Assembly: GCF_000159355.1 (NCBI RefSeq)
Contig: NZ_GG670120.1
Coordinates: forward strand, 1-64,000
DNA: 64,000 nucleotides
Direction of reading: 5' to 3'
Source: Lactobacillus johnsonii ATCC 33200
GTDB lineage: Bacteria; Bacillota; Bacilli; Lactobacillales; Lactobacillaceae
In this document: piece by piece, positions 18,085 through 25,224 of the stretch
Position numbering within the stretch: the stretch's first letter is position 1
Layout: each line of letters begins with the position of its first letter
Notes under the pieces: generated by a model
Databases searched by the model: none
The model's input: only the letters and a program-made list of their open reading frames with translations
What the model was told of the DNA's origin: nothing
Made by a program: the position numbers and the translations under genes

Positions 18085-18867
18085 TTGGATATGCTTAATA
18101 AAAATTTGAAATCTACTTTAACTAAAACTGCTGCAGCTGCTGCCCTTACTTTAGCAGGTGCTGCAATTGTAAATAACACTCAAAACACTGTAAAGGCTGC
18201 AGAAGTTACTGTTGGTCAACAAGAAAAAGTTGTTACAATTAACTACCTTCCACACAAAAGCATTGCTGTTTGGAATTCATACGGTCCTGATAAGCAAATG
18301 ACTGGTCAATACTTACCACATGCAACTGCTTGGAAAGTTATCAGAGCTGCATATGACGATGCTGGTAACAAGTGGTACGATCTTGGTGCAAACCAATGGG
18401 TAATGGCTAAGTACACTCGCTTAGGAAAAGATACTGTTGATCCTAATGTTGCTTCAGAATTGTTTACTTCACAAGCAAGTTCATACAATACTGCTGCACA
18501 AACTCAAACTACTCAAGGTTCATACTCAGCACCTAAGACTTCTGTAGGTACTTACTCTTCAGTACAAAGTACACAACAAACTCAACCAGTACAACAAGCA
18601 CAACCTGCACAATCTCAATCAAGTTACACTTCAAATGTATCTAGTTCTGAAGCAGCAGCTAAAGCTTGGATTGCAGGTCGTGAATCCGGTGGTTCATACT
18701 CAGCAAGAAATGGTCAATACATTGGTAAGTACCAATTATCAGCATCATACCTTGGTGGAGATTACTCAGCAGCAAACCAAGAACGTGTAGCAGATAACTA
18801 CGTAAAATCACGTTACGGTTCATGGTCTAACGCTCAAAGTTTCTGGCAAGCAAATGGCTGGTACTAA
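18085..18867 (+). CDS. apf1: Aggregation-promoting factor Apf1, secreted cell-surface protein
   Basis: A 260-residue secreted protein. The N-terminus is a signal peptide ending near VKAAEV. Residues about 45-115 form an S-layer-like domain (KVVTINYLPHKSIAVWNSYG ... WYDLGANQWVMAKY). A Gln/Ser/Thr-rich linker follows, then a C-terminal APF domain of about 73 residues (SEAAAKAWIAGRESGGSYSA ... YGKYQLSASYL-like, ending WQANGWY) with a lysozyme-like fold. Apf proteins of L. johnsonii and L. gasseri are abundant surface proteins affecting aggregation and cell shape. I chose TTG at 18085, 11 bp after GGAG, because apf2 also needs TTG; an ATG lies two codons later. Codon use suggests high expression. 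Own terminator. Confidence 0.9.
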   Translation: MDMLNKNLKSTLTKTAAAAALTLAGAAIVNNTQNTVKAAEVTVGQQEKVVTINYLPHKSIAVWNSYGPDKQMTGQYLPHATAWKVIRAAYDDAGNKWYDLGANQWVMAKYTRLGKDTVDPNVASELFTSQASSYNTAAQTQTTQGSYSAPKTSVGTYSSVQSTQQTQPVQQAQPAQSQSSYTSNVSSSEAAAKAWIAGRESGGSYSARNGQYIGKYQLSASYLGGDYSAANQERVADNYVKSRYGSWSNAQSFWQANGWY

Positions 18868-18883
18868 AAGTTAGTGAATATAT

Positions 18884-18915
18884 AAAGAGATATCAGTTAT
18901 GATATCTCTTTTTTT
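18884..18915 (+). terminator. apf1 terminator
   Basis: AAAGAGATATCA / TGATATCTCTTT stem with a 4-nt loop and T7. Confidence 0.9.
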
Positions 18916-19225
18916 GTATTCGTAGTCCGAGAACGGAAAATACACAATTCATTTTTGTGACATTCTCGTCTTATTTATCACTTAGCATCTAATAAATCAT
19001 TAAGGGGGCAGTAAGACAGAAGAGGGCTAATTCATAAGGCATAGTAGTTTTATATAGGAATATTACAAGAAAACGTGTTCAAGTTACAAATATTACATAA
19101 ACTGTAACATAAGGCACTTTTATTTAATAATGTGGTAGCATTCATGTCATGGTTTTGACATTTTGAGGCTGTATTATGTAACTTGTAAATTAAATGACCG
19201 ATAAATATGAAAGGAAGAATTTCTC
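18916..19225 (+). promoter_or_regulatory. apf1-apf2 intergenic region with apf2 promoter elements
   Basis: A 310-bp gene-free stretch. It has GTTACA at 19083 and TGTAACATAAGGC at 19103-19115, one base different from the element before apf1, and TGTATTATGTAACTTGTAAAT (19170-19190), close to the apf1 -10 region. TTGACA occurs at 19155 but its spacing to a -10 is poor. No open frame or RNA gene was recognised in the first 150 bp. Confidence 0.5.
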
Positions 19226-20128
19226 TTGAAATTTCAATCTATCTTAACTAAGTCACTTGCAGCAGCTGCTCTTACCGCAACTGGTTTGGTAGCTTTAAAT
19301 TCACAAAATACTAATGACGCACAAGCTGCTACTATTGTTCAAAATGATACTAATGTTGTAACTATTAACAATGCAAACTCTACTGTTGCCGTTTGGGATG
19401 GCATTGAAAATGCCAACTTTACTGGTAAAGAATTAGTACATGGTACTACTTGGAAAGTTGTAAGAACTGCTTACGATGTTATGGGTAACAAGTGGTATGA
19501 TCTTGGTGCAAACCAATGGATCATGGCTAAGTACACTGTAGAAGGTGGAAATGCTGCTAGTGCCCAAGTTGCTACTCCAGTAGCTCCTCAAGCACAAGCT
19601 CCTGTACAACAACAAACTACTGTACAAGCTCCAGTACAAAAGCAAGAAACTACTCAAGTACAACAAGCAAAACCAGCTACTCCTGCAGCTTCACAACAAG
19701 CTTCTGCACAACAAACTACTCAAGTACAAGCTCCAGCACAAAAGCAACAAACTGTTGTACAAGCTCCTAAGACTAACTACAACTACAATGTACAACGTAC
19801 TTACTCAGCTCCTGTACAACAACAAAGAACTTACAGCTATGCTCCAGCACAAAAGCAAACTGCTCAAACTCAAGCAACTACTAGCTACACTTCAAACACA
19901 TCTGGTTCTGAAGCAGCAGCTAAAGCTTGGATTGCAGGCCGTGAATCCGGTGGTTCATACTCAGCAAGAAATGGTCAATACATTGGTAAGTATCAATTAT
20001 CAGCATCATACCTTGGTGGAGACTACTCAGCAGAAAACCAAGAACGTGTAGCAGATAACTACGTAAAATCACGTTACGGTTCATGGACTGGTGCTCAAAA
20101 GTTCTGGCAAACTAACGGCTGGTACTAA
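19226..20128 (+). CDS. apf2: Aggregation-promoting factor Apf2, secreted cell-surface protein
   Basis: A 300-residue paralog of Apf1 with the same plan: signal peptide ending near AQAAT, S-layer-like domain (VVTINNANSTVAVWDG ... WYDLGANQWIMAKYT), a longer Gln/Ala/Pro/Thr linker of about 110 residues built from degenerate QAPVQKQ-like repeats, and the C-terminal APF domain. The last 70 residues are almost identical to Apf1. The start must be TTG, since no other start codon lies before the signal peptide; AAGGAAG precedes it. Highly biased codons suggest strong expression. Two apf copies in tandem are characteristic of L. johnsonii and L. gasseri. Confidence 0.92.
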   Translation: MKFQSILTKSLAAAALTATGLVALNSQNTNDAQAATIVQNDTNVVTINNANSTVAVWDGIENANFTGKELVHGTTWKVVRTAYDVMGNKWYDLGANQWIMAKYTVEGGNAASAQVATPVAPQAQAPVQQQTTVQAPVQKQETTQVQQAKPATPAASQQASAQQTTQVQAPAQKQQTVVQAPKTNYNYNVQRTYSAPVQQQRTYSYAPAQKQTAQTQATTSYTSNTSGSEAAAKAWIAGRESGGSYSARNGQYIGKYQLSASYLGGDYSAENQERVADNYVKSRYGSWTGAQKFWQTNGWY

Positions 20129-20150
20129 AATATCAACTGAATAATACTTA

Positions 20151-20178
20151 AAAAGATCGCCAAAAGGCGATCTTTTTT
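20151..20178 (+). terminator. apf2 terminator
   Basis: AAAGATCGCC / GGCGATCTTT stem with a 4-nt loop and T6. Confidence 0.92.
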
Positions 20179-20227
20179 ATGCTCCTAATTAATTTTAAAA
20201 ATAATAAATATTTTTTAGGAGATTTTG

Positions 20228-20256
20228 TTGACAGAGGTTCGTATTTATAATATGAT
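20228..20256 (+). promoter_or_regulatory. Predicted promoter of the first tRNA-Gln
   Basis: Consensus -35 TTGACA and -10 TATGAT with a 17-bp spacer, about 60 bp before the tRNA. Confidence 0.75.
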
Positions 20257-20316
20257 ATTAATCGTTGAGTGATTAAGTTCATTCAAATAGAGCCAACAAG
20301 TAAAAGGCTTGAAGGA

Positions 20317-20388
20317 TGGGTTATAGCCAAGTGGTAAGGCAATGGTTTTTGGTACCATCATGCGCTGGTTCGAATCCAGCTAACCCAA
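20317..20388 (+). tRNA. tRNA-Gln (anticodon TTG), copy 1
   Basis: A 72-nt cloverleaf: acceptor TGGGTTA/TAACCCA, anticodon stem ATGGT/ACCAT with loop TTTTGGT (TTG reads CAA), T arm GCTGG TTCGAAT CCAGC, discriminator A, no CCA. Identical to the copy at 24690. Confidence 0.96.
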
Positions 20389-20395
20389 TAGATTT

Positions 20396-20420
20396 GCCAG
20401 GTTTTACCTGGCTTTTTTTT
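20396..20420 (+). terminator. Terminator after tRNA-Gln copy 1
   Basis: GCCAGGT / ACCTGGC stem with a 3-nt loop and T8. Confidence 0.9.
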
Positions 20421-20451
20421 TGTACATAAATTTGGATTGGAAGAGATCATA

Positions 20452-20772
20452 ATGGAAACAAAACATGGACGTAATTCTTTTTTTGATGGGGGCTTAATTT
20501 CTTTTATTGGTTGGCATATCTTAGGAACACTTATTACTGTTTGTACATTGGGGATTTGCTATCCTTGGGCTGTGTGTATGATTTATGGTTGGGAAATTAA
20601 CCATACTGTAATTGAAGGACATAGGATGAAATTTACTGGAAGTGCCTTTGGATTATTTGGGAATTGGATTAAGTGGCTACTTTTAACCATTATTACAGTC
20701 GGCATTTATGGCTTTTGGGTAGGAATAAAAATTCGCGATTGGAAGGCAAAAAATACAATTTTTGTTAACTAA
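20452..20772 (+). CDS. DUF898-family small membrane protein
   Basis: A 106-residue protein with two main hydrophobic stretches (about residues 18-45 and 65-88) and the pattern FDGGLISFIGWHILGTLI, GICYPWAVCMIYGWEINHT and GLFGNWIKWLLL typical of DUF898 (YjgN-like) proteins, whose function is unknown. The frame opens at a TTG (20437), but GGAAGAG lies between that codon and the ATG at 20452, so 20452 is the start. It follows the tRNA-Gln terminator and ends at a bidirectional hairpin. Confidence 0.78.
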   Translation: METKHGRNSFFDGGLISFIGWHILGTLITVCTLGICYPWAVCMIYGWEINHTVIEGHRMKFTGSAFGLFGNWIKWLLLTIITVGIYGFWVGIKIRDWKAKNTIFVN

Positions 20773-20775
20773 TAG

Positions 20776-20820
20776 AAAAGACTAGAGATGATATAAAAAA
20801 TGCACCATCTCTAGTCTTTT
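20776..20820. terminator. Bidirectional terminator
   Basis: AAAAGACTAGAGATG / CATCTCTAGTCTTTT arms with a 15-nt loop between convergent genes. Confidence 0.88.
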
Positions 20821-20833
20821 AATTTACAAAAAA

Positions 20834-21820
20834 TTATTTTTCATCAAATGGATATTTCATTCCCCACGAAGTACGAACACTCGTTAAGATATGTGCTACA
20901 TCTCTTGAAATACTTAATTCACCATCATCATGGCCTTGTTCGATATAACGCTCCATGTCTTGTATTTCATATTCAAGTGCTTCAGAAGTTTTACCAGCTT
21001 TTATTGTTTCATGACTTTCTTCATGAGTACTTGCAGTGTAAGTAATCTGAGCTTCAGTTGCTCGAGGATAATTAGATATTTCTATATAGCCTTTAGTTCC
21101 AGAAATCACACCTCGTTTAGGCTGTTTTGCTCGCATTGAAAGAGCCATAACCGCCATTTCGGCATGAGTATTTTTTAGAATAATTCCTGATTGTTCATCA
21201 ACACCCGTTTCAAAAAATTTTACTGTTGTTAAAATGCTTTCTGGTTGTTTTGATAAAAACATTCTTGCAAAAGCAGTAGCGTAGCCACCAATATCTAGAA
21301 GAGCTCCGCCGGCTAAAGCTTTATTAAAAAATCTATTGCTTGGATCATAGTCTTTAAGACTACCAAAGTTTACTTGGACTAGCTTAATTTTGCCTAATTT
21401 ACCTTTATCAACTAGATTCCTAATTTTTTGGTAAATAGGCATGTGGTAAAGTGTAAATCCCTCTGATAGGATCAAATTCTTTTCCCTAGCAAGTTTTTCT
21501 ACTTCATCAAATTGATCTGCATTCACTGTAATGGCTTTTTCACAGAGAACGTGTTTATCAGCATTTAAAGCTTTTTTGATGTAGTCATAGTGAAATGTAT
21601 GTGGAGTAGCAATATAAATAATTTGGATATTTGGATTATTAATCATTTCGTCAGGATTAGTAAAGGTATGTTTGACCCTTTTTTCAGCAGCAAATTTTTT
21701 TAATTCATCTTCATTTGGATTAGCTGCTGCGTATACTTCACCTTTGCTAGCTTGCAATGCATCTGCCATTTCATGCGCAATCCATCCTGTACCAATAATA
21801 CCCCAATTATATTTTTTCAT
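20834..21820 (-). CDS. Gfo/Idh/MocA-family NAD(P)-dependent oxidoreductase
   Basis: A 328-residue sugar-type dehydrogenase. The N-terminal Rossmann fold has WGIIGTGWIAHEMADAL, and the catalytic region contains HVLCEKAITVNADQF (the family E-K-P motif reads EKA here). The C-terminal part is the usual mixed alpha/beta domain. The family oxidises or reduces sugar-like carbonyls or trans-dihydrodiols. It starts 5 bp after the rpiA-like gene, with AAAGGAT as ribosome site inside that gene's last codons, so the two form an operon. Substrate unknown; context suggests a sugar or inositol-like compound. Confidence 0.88.
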   Translation of the reverse strand: MKKYNWGIIGTGWIAHEMADALQASKGEVYAAANPNEDELKKFAAEKRVKHTFTNPDEMINNPNIQIIYIATPHTFHYDYIKKALNADKHVLCEKAITVNADQFDEVEKLAREKNLILSEGFTLYHMPIYQKIRNLVDKGKLGKIKLVQVNFGSLKDYDPSNRFFNKALAGGALLDIGGYATAFARMFLSKQPESILTTVKFFETGVDEQSGIILKNTHAEMAVMALSMRAKQPKRGVISGTKGYIEISNYPRATEAQITYTASTHEESHETIKAGKTSEALEYEIQDMERYIEQGHDDGELSISRDVAHILTSVRTSWGMKYPFDEK

Positions 21821-21825
21821 AATTA

Positions 21826-22491
21826 TTATCCTTTCTTTATTTCAACTGCTTTATTTTTAGTTTCGGTTATAATGCTGGTAACAATTCCTTCAAAATATGA
21901 ACTACTTACAACCCCATTTTGTTTTAGGAGAAAACTGTTCAGCTTTTTTATATTATTCCAAGAAGTGTGAGGATAAATATCAATTAAAATATTACCCAAT
22001 GGTGATCGCGCAAAGGATGCTACTGCTTTACCCAGACGAATTTTATAGTCGTATTCTTCAGGAATAGAGTTTATTACATTTTCAAGACAAGCGGGGACTA
22101 CCTCAAGACAGAGGGGAATAGTAGGGGATAGTTCATCTCTAAATCGTTCTGCTGGAAGCAATAAGATGTATTCTTCCGTATTTTCAGCGGCTAGCTTTTC
22201 AAAAAGATGGATACCACCACCGCTCTTTAGAGCATTGAAATTTTTATCAATGCTATCACATCCATCAAAGGCTAGGTCTAAGTGAGGTGAGTTTTCACTA
22301 AAAGGTAGTACCTTTAATCCAAATTGCTTACATTTAGCTTGAGTTATTTCAGAGGAAGAATAGAGTGTTAGATTAGAAATGTGTGCTTGACATAGATCTT
22401 TTGCGAGATTCAGCACATTGCTTCCACCACCCAAACTAATACTCATATTGGGTTTAATCTTACTAAGTGCTTTTTGACTAATTAGTGACAT
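21826..22491 (-). CDS. Ribose-5-phosphate isomerase A-like protein
   Basis: A 221-residue homolog of RpiA, which interconverts ribose-5-P and ribulose-5-P. The motifs are altered: the phosphate loop is LGGGSNV (usual GTGST), the acidic motif is FDGCDSID (residues 75-82; usual DGADE), and KSGGGIHLFEK (89-99) replaces KGGGxxLxREK. The catalytic Asp76/Asp79, Lys89 and Glu98 equivalents remain. This looks like a specialised paralog, perhaps acting on another sugar phosphate. First gene of an operon with the Gfo/Idh gene, divergent from an RpiR-type regulator. Confidence 0.8.
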   Translation of the reverse strand: MSLISQKALSKIKPNMSISLGGGSNVLNLAKDLCQAHISNLTLYSSSEITQAKCKQFGLKVLPFSENSPHLDLAFDGCDSIDKNFNALKSGGGIHLFEKLAAENTEEYILLLPAERFRDELSPTIPLCLEVVPACLENVINSIPEEYDYKIRLGKAVASFARSPLGNILIDIYPHTSWNNIKKLNSFLLKQNGVVSSSYFEGIVTSIITETKNKAVEIKKG

Positions 22492-22502
22492 TTTAGTTCT
22501 CC

Positions 22503-22605
22503 GTAAATTATTTTTATAAATATAATTTTGTGAAAATTATTTACACATTTAATAATACTTTTAAAAATTATTTTCGTCAAATGCAAAAATATGAAAATTA
22601 TTTTA
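22503..22605. promoter_or_regulatory. Four phased AAATTATTTT boxes, probable RpiR operators
   Basis: Near-identical 13-mers: GTAAATTATTTTT (22503), GAAAATTATTTAC (22532), AAAAATTATTTTC (22563), GAAAATTATTTTA (22593). Starts are 29, 31 and 30 bp apart, close to three helical turns, so the boxes face the same side. Each is close to the palindrome GAAAATNATTTTC. They fill the divergent region between the rpiA-like gene and the RpiR-type regulator. Confidence 0.65.
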
Positions 22606-22643
22606 TAGGCATGATATAATTTTTATGAAATGAGGGGAAATTT

Positions 22644-23483
22644 TTGGAAAATATTATTGATAAAATTTATGTGCAAATGAATAAAATGTCCGCTTCTGAT
22701 CAAAAAATTGGAAGAGCAATTCTTGAAAACCCGGTTGAAGTTATAAATATTACAATTTCTCAATTAGCTAAAAAAGCAAAAGTAAGTGATGCATCTATAA
22801 CAAGATTTTGCCGGAATTTATCTTTATCAGGATTTCATGAATTGAAAATTTTACTTGCACAAAGTATGGGGCAAAAGGAGAGTGAATCCTTAAGAGAACT
22901 ACCTAAGGATGATATACAAGCTGCTCTAGCCCAAATTGAAAAAAATAAAATTAATGAAATTCAATCTACTTTAGGTCATATTCCAACCGATCAATTAGAG
23001 CAGATTCTTTCTCTAATTGAAAAAAGTAGAATTGTTCAAATCAGTGCTGAAGGCGATACCTATCCTGTAGCTGCAGATGCAGTTTATAAATTTAATCAAA
23101 TTGGTATTTTATCGTTTGCTTCTGGTGGAAATGTTGAAACAGCTGATGCACAAACGATGAATTTAAACAATAAGGATTGTTTAATTGTAATTTCAAATTC
23201 TGGAGAATCGGCAGCTCTAATAAAAGAAATTGAGTTGGCTAAAAAGAATAAACTTAAAATTATCGGTATTACTAATAATCCAGATTCTCCGATTGCGTTA
23301 AATAGTGATTATCATTTAAGAACAGGAGTAAGACAAACGGTTTTACAAAATCAATATTACTTCTCTCGTGTAGCAGCTTTTACAATTATTGAAGCCTTAT
23401 TTTTGTTGCTTATTAAAAGAGACGAGAAGCGAATTGAAAAGATTAAGCAACATGAAAAAATAGTTTCTAGTCAAAAGATATAA
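22644..23483 (+). CDS. MurR/RpiR-family transcriptional regulator
   Basis: A 279-residue regulator with an N-terminal RpiR helix-turn-helix (about residues 1-80; SQLAKKAKVSDASITRFCRN is the recognition region) and a C-terminal SIS sugar-phosphate-binding domain (SRIVQISAEGDTYPVAADAV; CLIVISNSGESAALIKEI with the SIS Ser-Gly-Glu-Ser). It should bind a sugar phosphate and control neighbouring genes, probably the divergent rpiA-like/Gfo-Idh operon, through the phased boxes. The start is TTG at 22644, seven bases after GAGGGG. The downstream L-2-hydroxyacid dehydrogenase may be cotranscribed. Confidence 0.9.
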   Translation: MENIIDKIYVQMNKMSASDQKIGRAILENPVEVINITISQLAKKAKVSDASITRFCRNLSLSGFHELKILLAQSMGQKESESLRELPKDDIQAALAQIEKNKINEIQSTLGHIPTDQLEQILSLIEKSRIVQISAEGDTYPVAADAVYKFNQIGILSFASGGNVETADAQTMNLNNKDCLIVISNSGESAALIKEIELAKKNKLKIIGITNNPDSPIALNSDYHLRTGVRQTVLQNQYYFSRVAAFTIIEALFLLLIKRDEKRIEKIKQHEKIVSSQKI

Positions 23484-23555
23484 AATGAATTTAAAACTTA
23501 GGACAAATGGATTATCCTTAAGGTGTAAGAATTTTTATAGAAAGTAGGAATTACA

Positions 23556-24464
23556 ATGAGAAATGTAGCCGTAATTGGTATGGGACATGTTGGTGCGACA
23601 GTCGCTTTTACTTTATTTACTCATGGGATTGTTGATAATTTATACTTATTAGATAAAAATCAAGCTAAAGCAGAGGCGGAATATAATGATTTACGTGATA
23701 CTTTAGCTAGAAATGATTATCATGTTAATGTGTTTCTAGGTGATTATAGCGATTTAAAGGATGTTGATATTATTGTAACTTCCTTTGGTAATATTGCTGC
23801 GACAGTTAAAACTGGAGATAGATTTGGTGAATTTGAAATTAATTCTAAGAATGCTAAGGAAGTAGGAGCTAAAATTAAAGAATCTGGCTTCAAGGGTATC
23901 CTAATTAATATTTCAAATCCATGTGATGCAATTTCGACTATTTTACAAGAAACTACTGGTTTATCTAAAAAACAAGTCTTCGGAACTGGAACTTTCCTAG
24001 ATACTGCTAGAATGCAAAGAATTGTTGGGGAAGCACTTAATGAAGATCCAAGAAATGTAGCAGGATTTGTTTTAGGTGAACATGGAGCATCTCAATTCAC
24101 TGCTTGGTCAACTGTCTCAGTTAATGGCAAGTCGGCTAAAGAACTGTTCACAAAAGAACAAGAGGAAAAATTAAGTGCACAACCTAATAAAAATTCGATG
24201 AAAGTAGCATTTGGAAAAGGATATACCTCATATGCAATTGCAACTTGTGCTGTTCGCTTAATTCAAGCTGTATTTAGTGATGCCAGATTATTTGCACCAA
24301 CTTCTGTATATTTAGATGAAGTACAAACATATATTGGATATCCAGCAATTATTGGAAAAGATGGGGTAGAAAAAGTTATTCCGTTAGAGTTAACTTCTGA
24401 AGAAGATGAAAAGCTAAGGGAATCAGCTGATATCATTAAGAAGCATATTGCTCAATTAAAGTAG
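23556..24464 (+). CDS. L-lactate/L-2-hydroxyisocaproate-type dehydrogenase
   Basis: A 302-residue NAD-dependent L-2-hydroxyacid dehydrogenase of the lactate/malate superfamily. The N-terminal Rossmann fold has VAVIGMGHVGATVAF with an Asp near residue 33 for NAD. Catalytic features are Arg in the FGTGTFLDTARMQRI helix and His in VLGEHGASQF (about residues 172-181). The absence of the usual LDH loop residues and the sequence style suggest L-HicDH, which reduces branched 2-keto acids, rather than the main lactate dehydrogenase. It is 72 bp downstream of the RpiR gene and has its own terminator. Confidence 0.85.
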   Translation: MRNVAVIGMGHVGATVAFTLFTHGIVDNLYLLDKNQAKAEAEYNDLRDTLARNDYHVNVFLGDYSDLKDVDIIVTSFGNIAATVKTGDRFGEFEINSKNAKEVGAKIKESGFKGILINISNPCDAISTILQETTGLSKKQVFGTGTFLDTARMQRIVGEALNEDPRNVAGFVLGEHGASQFTAWSTVSVNGKSAKELFTKEQEEKLSAQPNKNSMKVAFGKGYTSYAIATCAVRLIQAVFSDARLFAPTSVYLDEVQTYIGYPAIIGKDGVEKVIPLELTSEEDEKLRESADIIKKHIAQLK

Positions 24465-24477
24465 TTAATACTAAAAT

Positions 24478-24505
24478 AAAAAAATTAGATTTTTTTCTAA
24501 TTTTT
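24478..24505 (+). terminator. Terminator of the L-2-hydroxyacid dehydrogenase gene
   Basis: AAAAATTAGA / TCTAATTTTT stem; A/T-rich but well placed after the stop codon. Confidence 0.7.
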
Positions 24506-24552
24506 ACTTGCTTTTTGCTAGGCAGTTCGTTATTATAATTAAGTAACGTTTC

Positions 24553-24634
24553 GGAGGCCTAGCGAAGTGGCTAAACGCGGCGGTCTGTAAAACCGCTCTC
24601 TCTGAGTTCGGTGGTTCGAATCCACTGGCCTCCA
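24553..24634 (+). tRNA. tRNA-Tyr (anticodon GTA)
   Basis: An 82-nt class II tRNA: acceptor GGAGGCC/GGCCTCC, anticodon stem GCGGT/ACCGC with loop CTGTAAA (GTA), a long variable arm, T arm with GGTTCGAATCC, discriminator A, no CCA. TATAAT lies at 24534. Confidence 0.96.
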
Positions 24635-24689
24635 TTGCTGGATTTTATTCAGCTGGTTGCATTGAACAACAAGTAAAAGTTCAATCAAA

Positions 24690-24761
24690 TGGGTTATAGC
24701 CAAGTGGTAAGGCAATGGTTTTTGGTACCATCATGCGCTGGTTCGAATCCAGCTAACCCAA
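24690..24761 (+). tRNA. tRNA-Gln (anticodon TTG), copy 2
   Basis: Identical over 72 nt to the copy at 20317. Also shares the 5' leader CAACAAGTAAAAG. Probably cotranscribed with tRNA-Tyr 55 bp upstream. Confidence 0.96.
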
Positions 24762-24785
24762 TAGTTCGAAAGAACACCCAACCCG

Positions 24786-24815
24786 AAAAAAGGTCATCAT
24801 ATGATGACCTTTTTT
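24786..24815. terminator. Bidirectional terminator after tRNA-Gln copy 2
   Basis: Perfect palindrome with arms AAAAAAGGTCATCAT and its complement. Serves the tRNA operon and the convergent rhodanese gene. Confidence 0.9.
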
Positions 24816-24829
24816 GTTATATTGCGTTT

Positions 24830-25132
24830 TTAATTTATACTTTGTATTTTACCTTTCCAGTTAAGGATACCATCAGAAATGTTAATTAAATTATTATAAC
24901 CTTTAGATTTTAAAAGTTGGCATACATGATGTGAAAGATCGCCAGACCGACAAATAAAATAGTAGGTCTCATTTTTAGGATCATTGAAGTACTTTAATTC
25001 TTCAAAGGGTAGATTATGACTCTGAGGAATATGACCTGATGCAAATTCAATTGGTGTTCGTAAATCATATAAATTGATGTTAGAATCTTTTTCTAAAATT
25101 TCTGCTAATTGATTTGTAGTAATGTTAATCAT
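24830..25132 (-). CDS. Rhodanese-like domain protein
   Basis: A 100-residue single-domain rhodanese/sulphurtransferase. It has the fold hallmarks LYDLRTPIEFASGHIPQSHN and the active-site loop FICRSGDLSHHV with catalytic Cys61. Such proteins carry a persulphide for sulphur transfer or redox roles; the partner is unknown. The ATG follows AAAGGAGG. It stands alone, convergent with the tRNA operon. Confidence 0.9.
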   Translation of the reverse strand: MINITTNQLAEILEKDSNINLYDLRTPIEFASGHIPQSHNLPFEELKYFNDPKNETYYFICRSGDLSHHVCQLLKSKGYNNLINISDGILNWKGKIQSIN

Positions 25133-25224
25133 AGTTACCTCCTTTGATGATTATATTTAAGCAGAAAACATTGAAAATAAAGGGAATAATGTATGAAATT
25201 TTTGTGTAGAAAGGATCGATTTGT

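Noticed and set aside
19560-19900. CRISPR-like repeats in apf2
   Set aside because: The repeats are degenerate in-frame Gln/Ala/Pro codons of the linker, with no regular spacer.
24689-24889. 66-codon open frame over tRNA-Gln copy 2
   Set aside because: It runs through the tRNA and its terminator; a chance frame.
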